From assembly GCA_963736575.1 (NCBI GenBank), contig CAVTPD010000001.1, positions 682,001-746,000 on the forward strand: a DNA stretch of 64,000 bases. Direction: 5' to 3'. Each line of letters begins with the position of its first letter. Position 1 is the stretch's first letter. The notes under the pieces are model-generated. The model was not told the origin of the DNA. It searched no databases and was given only the letters and a program-made list of their open reading frames with translations. Shown here in pieces: positions 62,108-64,000 of this stretch. A program made the translations under genes and the position numbers. This DNA comes from CAVTPD01 sp963736575 (lineage in GTDB: Bacteria > Bacteroidota > Bacteroidia > Cytophagales > JAAEPT01).

Positions 62108-63103
62108 TTATTTCCAGCTTTTTATCTTTTTAGCCACTTCTTCTGGGCTTATTTTATTCATGAAATCATGTTCGGCAGAATCTTCACCTTTTTCAAAAGG
62201 GAATTGAATAAATTCTGCTTTTTCTCCAATGGGAGCCCAACGCCTGGGGAACATTGGTCGGTTGTTAGGATAAATCCCTAAGGCATGAATACCTAACATA
62301 GAAGCAATGTGTAACGGACCTGTGCTGCAAGCCAAAAGTCCATTGGCTTGGCCTATAAATGCTATAAATTCTTTTAAACTGAATTTACCAGTAACATTGA
62401 TCACCTTAGGATTTTCTAGAAACCCTGGTATCTCATTTTTAATTAAAAGAGCTTCTTTTTCAGTGCCAGAAATAAATAGTTGAAAGTCTTCTGAAGGTAA
62501 TAAATCTATAAGCTTTTGGTAATGCTCAAGATTCCATTCTTTAGCGCTGCCTTGTGATTTTGGGTGTAGTACTAGATTAAATTTCTCTTTAGAAAGTAAA
62601 TCGTTGAATTCAGTTTTTAGCTCTGGTTTTACAACGTTGTAGAATAAGTTTAAATCTTCGGGTTTTGGTATTACAGTAGTCTTTAAAAATTGTTGAGCTA
62701 GTTTAATGTTTAATTGAGCTTCGTGTAAATCAGAGCTTTTTCTAGATATAGAGATCTTATTATTACAGTACAACCAATTATACAAACGGTGACTGGTTCC
62801 AATTCGGATTTTAATGCCAGCTAGTTTGGCTGCCTTGGCAATTTCTTTATTAGGGAAAACATGGATAATGGTATTAATGTTGTGTTTCTTTAATTCTTCT
62901 GCGGCATTATCCTTTATCGTATTCCAATCTAAAAAGAGGTCTATGTTTTGGCAGCAAGCAATTACATCTTTGGTGTAGGTTTTCCCCAAGAATATTAATG
63001 TAGCCTTAGGAAAGTGTTCTTTAATGACACCACAAAGCGGTAAGGTTAGAATTACATCACCAATGGCATCGGTTCTGCTAATAAGGATTTTTTGAGCAAG
63101 CAT
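62108..63103 (-). CDS. Family 9 glycosyltransferase (heptosyltransferase type)
   Basis: A 331-residue GT9 enzyme. The N-terminus reads RTDAIGDVILTLPL (the family's GD(x)xL(x)P signature), and the C-terminal ADP-sugar region has CSTGPLHIASMLG. WaaC/WaaF-type enzymes add heptose or a related sugar to LPS inner core. It lies 36 nt downstream of a WaaE-like glycosyltransferase gene on the same strand. Confidence 0.92.
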   Translation of the reverse strand: MLAQKILISRTDAIGDVILTLPLCGVIKEHFPKATLIFLGKTYTKDVIACCQNIDLFLDWNTIKDNAAEELKKHNINTIIHVFPNKEIAKAAKLAGIKIRIGTSHRLYNWLYCNNKISISRKSSDLHEAQLNIKLAQQFLKTTVIPKPEDLNLFYNVVKPELKTEFNDLLSKEKFNLVLHPKSQGSAKEWNLEHYQKLIDLLPSEDFQLFISGTEKEALLIKNEIPGFLENPKVINVTGKFSLKEFIAFIGQANGLLACSTGPLHIASMLGIHALGIYPNNRPMFPRRWAPIGEKAEFIQFPFEKGEDSAEHDFMNKISPEEVAKKIKSWK

Positions 63104-63139
63104 ATAATAAAGACTTATTGAATAATGAGTGAGAATAAG

Positions 63140-63913
63140 TTACGGTTTTAATTTACCACGGCTTAACTCATATATTTTAAGGTATTTTAGAAAATTTGCA
63201 TAGGCAGAATTTGCACAAATTACAAAGCCATAATAACCATCTAAAAATCCACCTTTAATTATATAGTCCCTTATAAACCTAAAGAAAGGTTTGGCTATTA
63301 TCAGTAAGATATTCGATTTTTTACCTCTAGCGAAGGCTTCTTTAGCACCAATACTGGTAAAAAACTGTATTTGTTTAATGTGTTCATCAATATCATGGTA
63401 AGAATAATGTAACAGATCCCCTTTTAAGTGTTTGGAAGAAGTATTTACTTCCATCATTACTTTATCATGTGGGTTTTTACCACCCCATTCTCCTTTAGTT
63501 TTATCCCAAATCCTAAGTTTTTTATCTGGGTACCAACCACAATGTTTAATCCATTGACCGCAATAACTGGTTAGTCTATTAAAATAGTAAGCATCAAAGG
63601 TAAAGTTTTCTTTTTCGGTAAGAATAGATTCTTTTAAAGTATGGTTTAAAGCCTCATCTGCATCTAATGACAATACATATCTGTAGCTTGCTTTATTCAT
63701 AGCAAAGTTTTTTTGCTGAATATGACCTTCAAAAGCATTTTGTATGAATCGTATATTTTTTGATTTACAAATTTCTTCCGTCTTATCTGTAGAAAAGGAA
63801 TCTACAACAAGAATTTCATCTGCTACTTCTAACAAAGAATCAATACACGTTTCAATGTTTTTTTCTTCATTGTAGGTAATAATAACAGCAGATAGTTTAT
63901 TGTTTTGGGGCAT
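63140..63913 (-). CDS. Family 2 glycosyltransferase, WaaE-like
   Basis: A 257-residue GT-A enzyme of the LPS core type: LSAVIITYNEEKNIE, VDSFSTDKTEEIC, SLDADEAL (metal-binding DxD) and a C-terminal amphipathic segment for the membrane. The WaaE/KdtX group adds glucose to core heptose. It is probably in one transcript with the GT9 gene downstream. The 87 nt upstream to the window edge show no clear feature. Confidence 0.9.
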   Translation of the reverse strand: MPQNNKLSAVIITYNEEKNIETCIDSLLEVADEILVVDSFSTDKTEEICKSKNIRFIQNAFEGHIQQKNFAMNKASYRYVLSLDADEALNHTLKESILTEKENFTFDAYYFNRLTSYCGQWIKHCGWYPDKKLRIWDKTKGEWGGKNPHDKVMMEVNTSSKHLKGDLLHYSYHDIDEHIKQIQFFTSIGAKEAFARGKKSNILLIIAKPFFRFIRDYIIKGGFLDGYYGFVICANSAYANFLKYLKIYELSRGKLKP

Positions 63914-64000
63914 GTTTATCTTTTACAGAGTTTAGAACGATTAAAGCATTTACTAATAGTTGAAATTTAGAAGATGTTATACTTTATAAACCTTTTTCCA

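Overview
The window is a 64 kb, AT-rich chromosomal piece of a Bacteroidota bacterium, most likely Flavobacteriales. Three things point there: an alternative complex III (act) cluster running straight into an aa3-type cytochrome oxidase operon in the usual Bacteroidota order; candidate promoters of the TAnnTTTG type; and typical Bacteroidota envelope proteins (PorV-like barrel, lamin-tail protein, helix-hairpin-helix barrel, DUF3298 lipoprotein). I see no rRNA, tRNA, CRISPR array, insertion sequence or prophage.

Layout. 1-13.9 kb: respiratory operon actB-C-D-E-F, coxB, coxA, ctaA, ctaB, two subunit III genes, a subunit IV gene, a degenerate SCO-like gene, DUF420, a small CxxC membrane protein and DUF983. 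13.9-17.6 kb: a 1222-residue NtrY-like membrane kinase. 17.6-33.5 kb: housekeeping genes (mlaFE, a ketoreductase/enoyl-CoA hydratase pair, mutS2, DUF421, rho, serS, a CLC transporter, miaA, a PhnP-like MBL hydrolase, rqcH). 33.6-44.4 kb: a barrel protein, then a co-directional stress and signalling block (YtxH, MscS, Cys-less ArsC-like protein, a 44-residue membrane peptide, Dps, YihY, DUF748, and five two-component genes). 44.4-54.5 kb: hydrolase, polyprenyl synthase and surface-polysaccharide genes (flippase, two O-antigen ligase/polymerase-like proteins, two glycosyltransferases, Wzz-like protein, initiating phosphoglycosyl transferase). 54.5-60.6 kb: three exported proteins divergent from a secreted endonuclease-family protein. 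60.7-64 kb: ahcY and two LPS-type glycosyltransferases.

Most striking observation. Four co-directional gene pairs separated by only 3-8 nt (coxA-ctaA, coxIV-SCO-like, serS-clc, dps-yihY) carry a strong intrinsic-terminator-like hairpin plus T tract inside the first codons of the second gene, which in every case encodes a membrane protein. In ctaA and the SCO-like gene the hairpin begins 15 nt after the first base of the start codon. This would give the upstream gene a terminator while making the downstream gene dependent on read-through, possibly coupled to its own translation.

Caveats. Four genes (actB, a DUF748 gene, an NtrC-type regulator, a flippase) are broken by apparent single-base indels, so consensus errors or recent decay must be considered. 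All functions are assigned by reading motifs; no database search was run.
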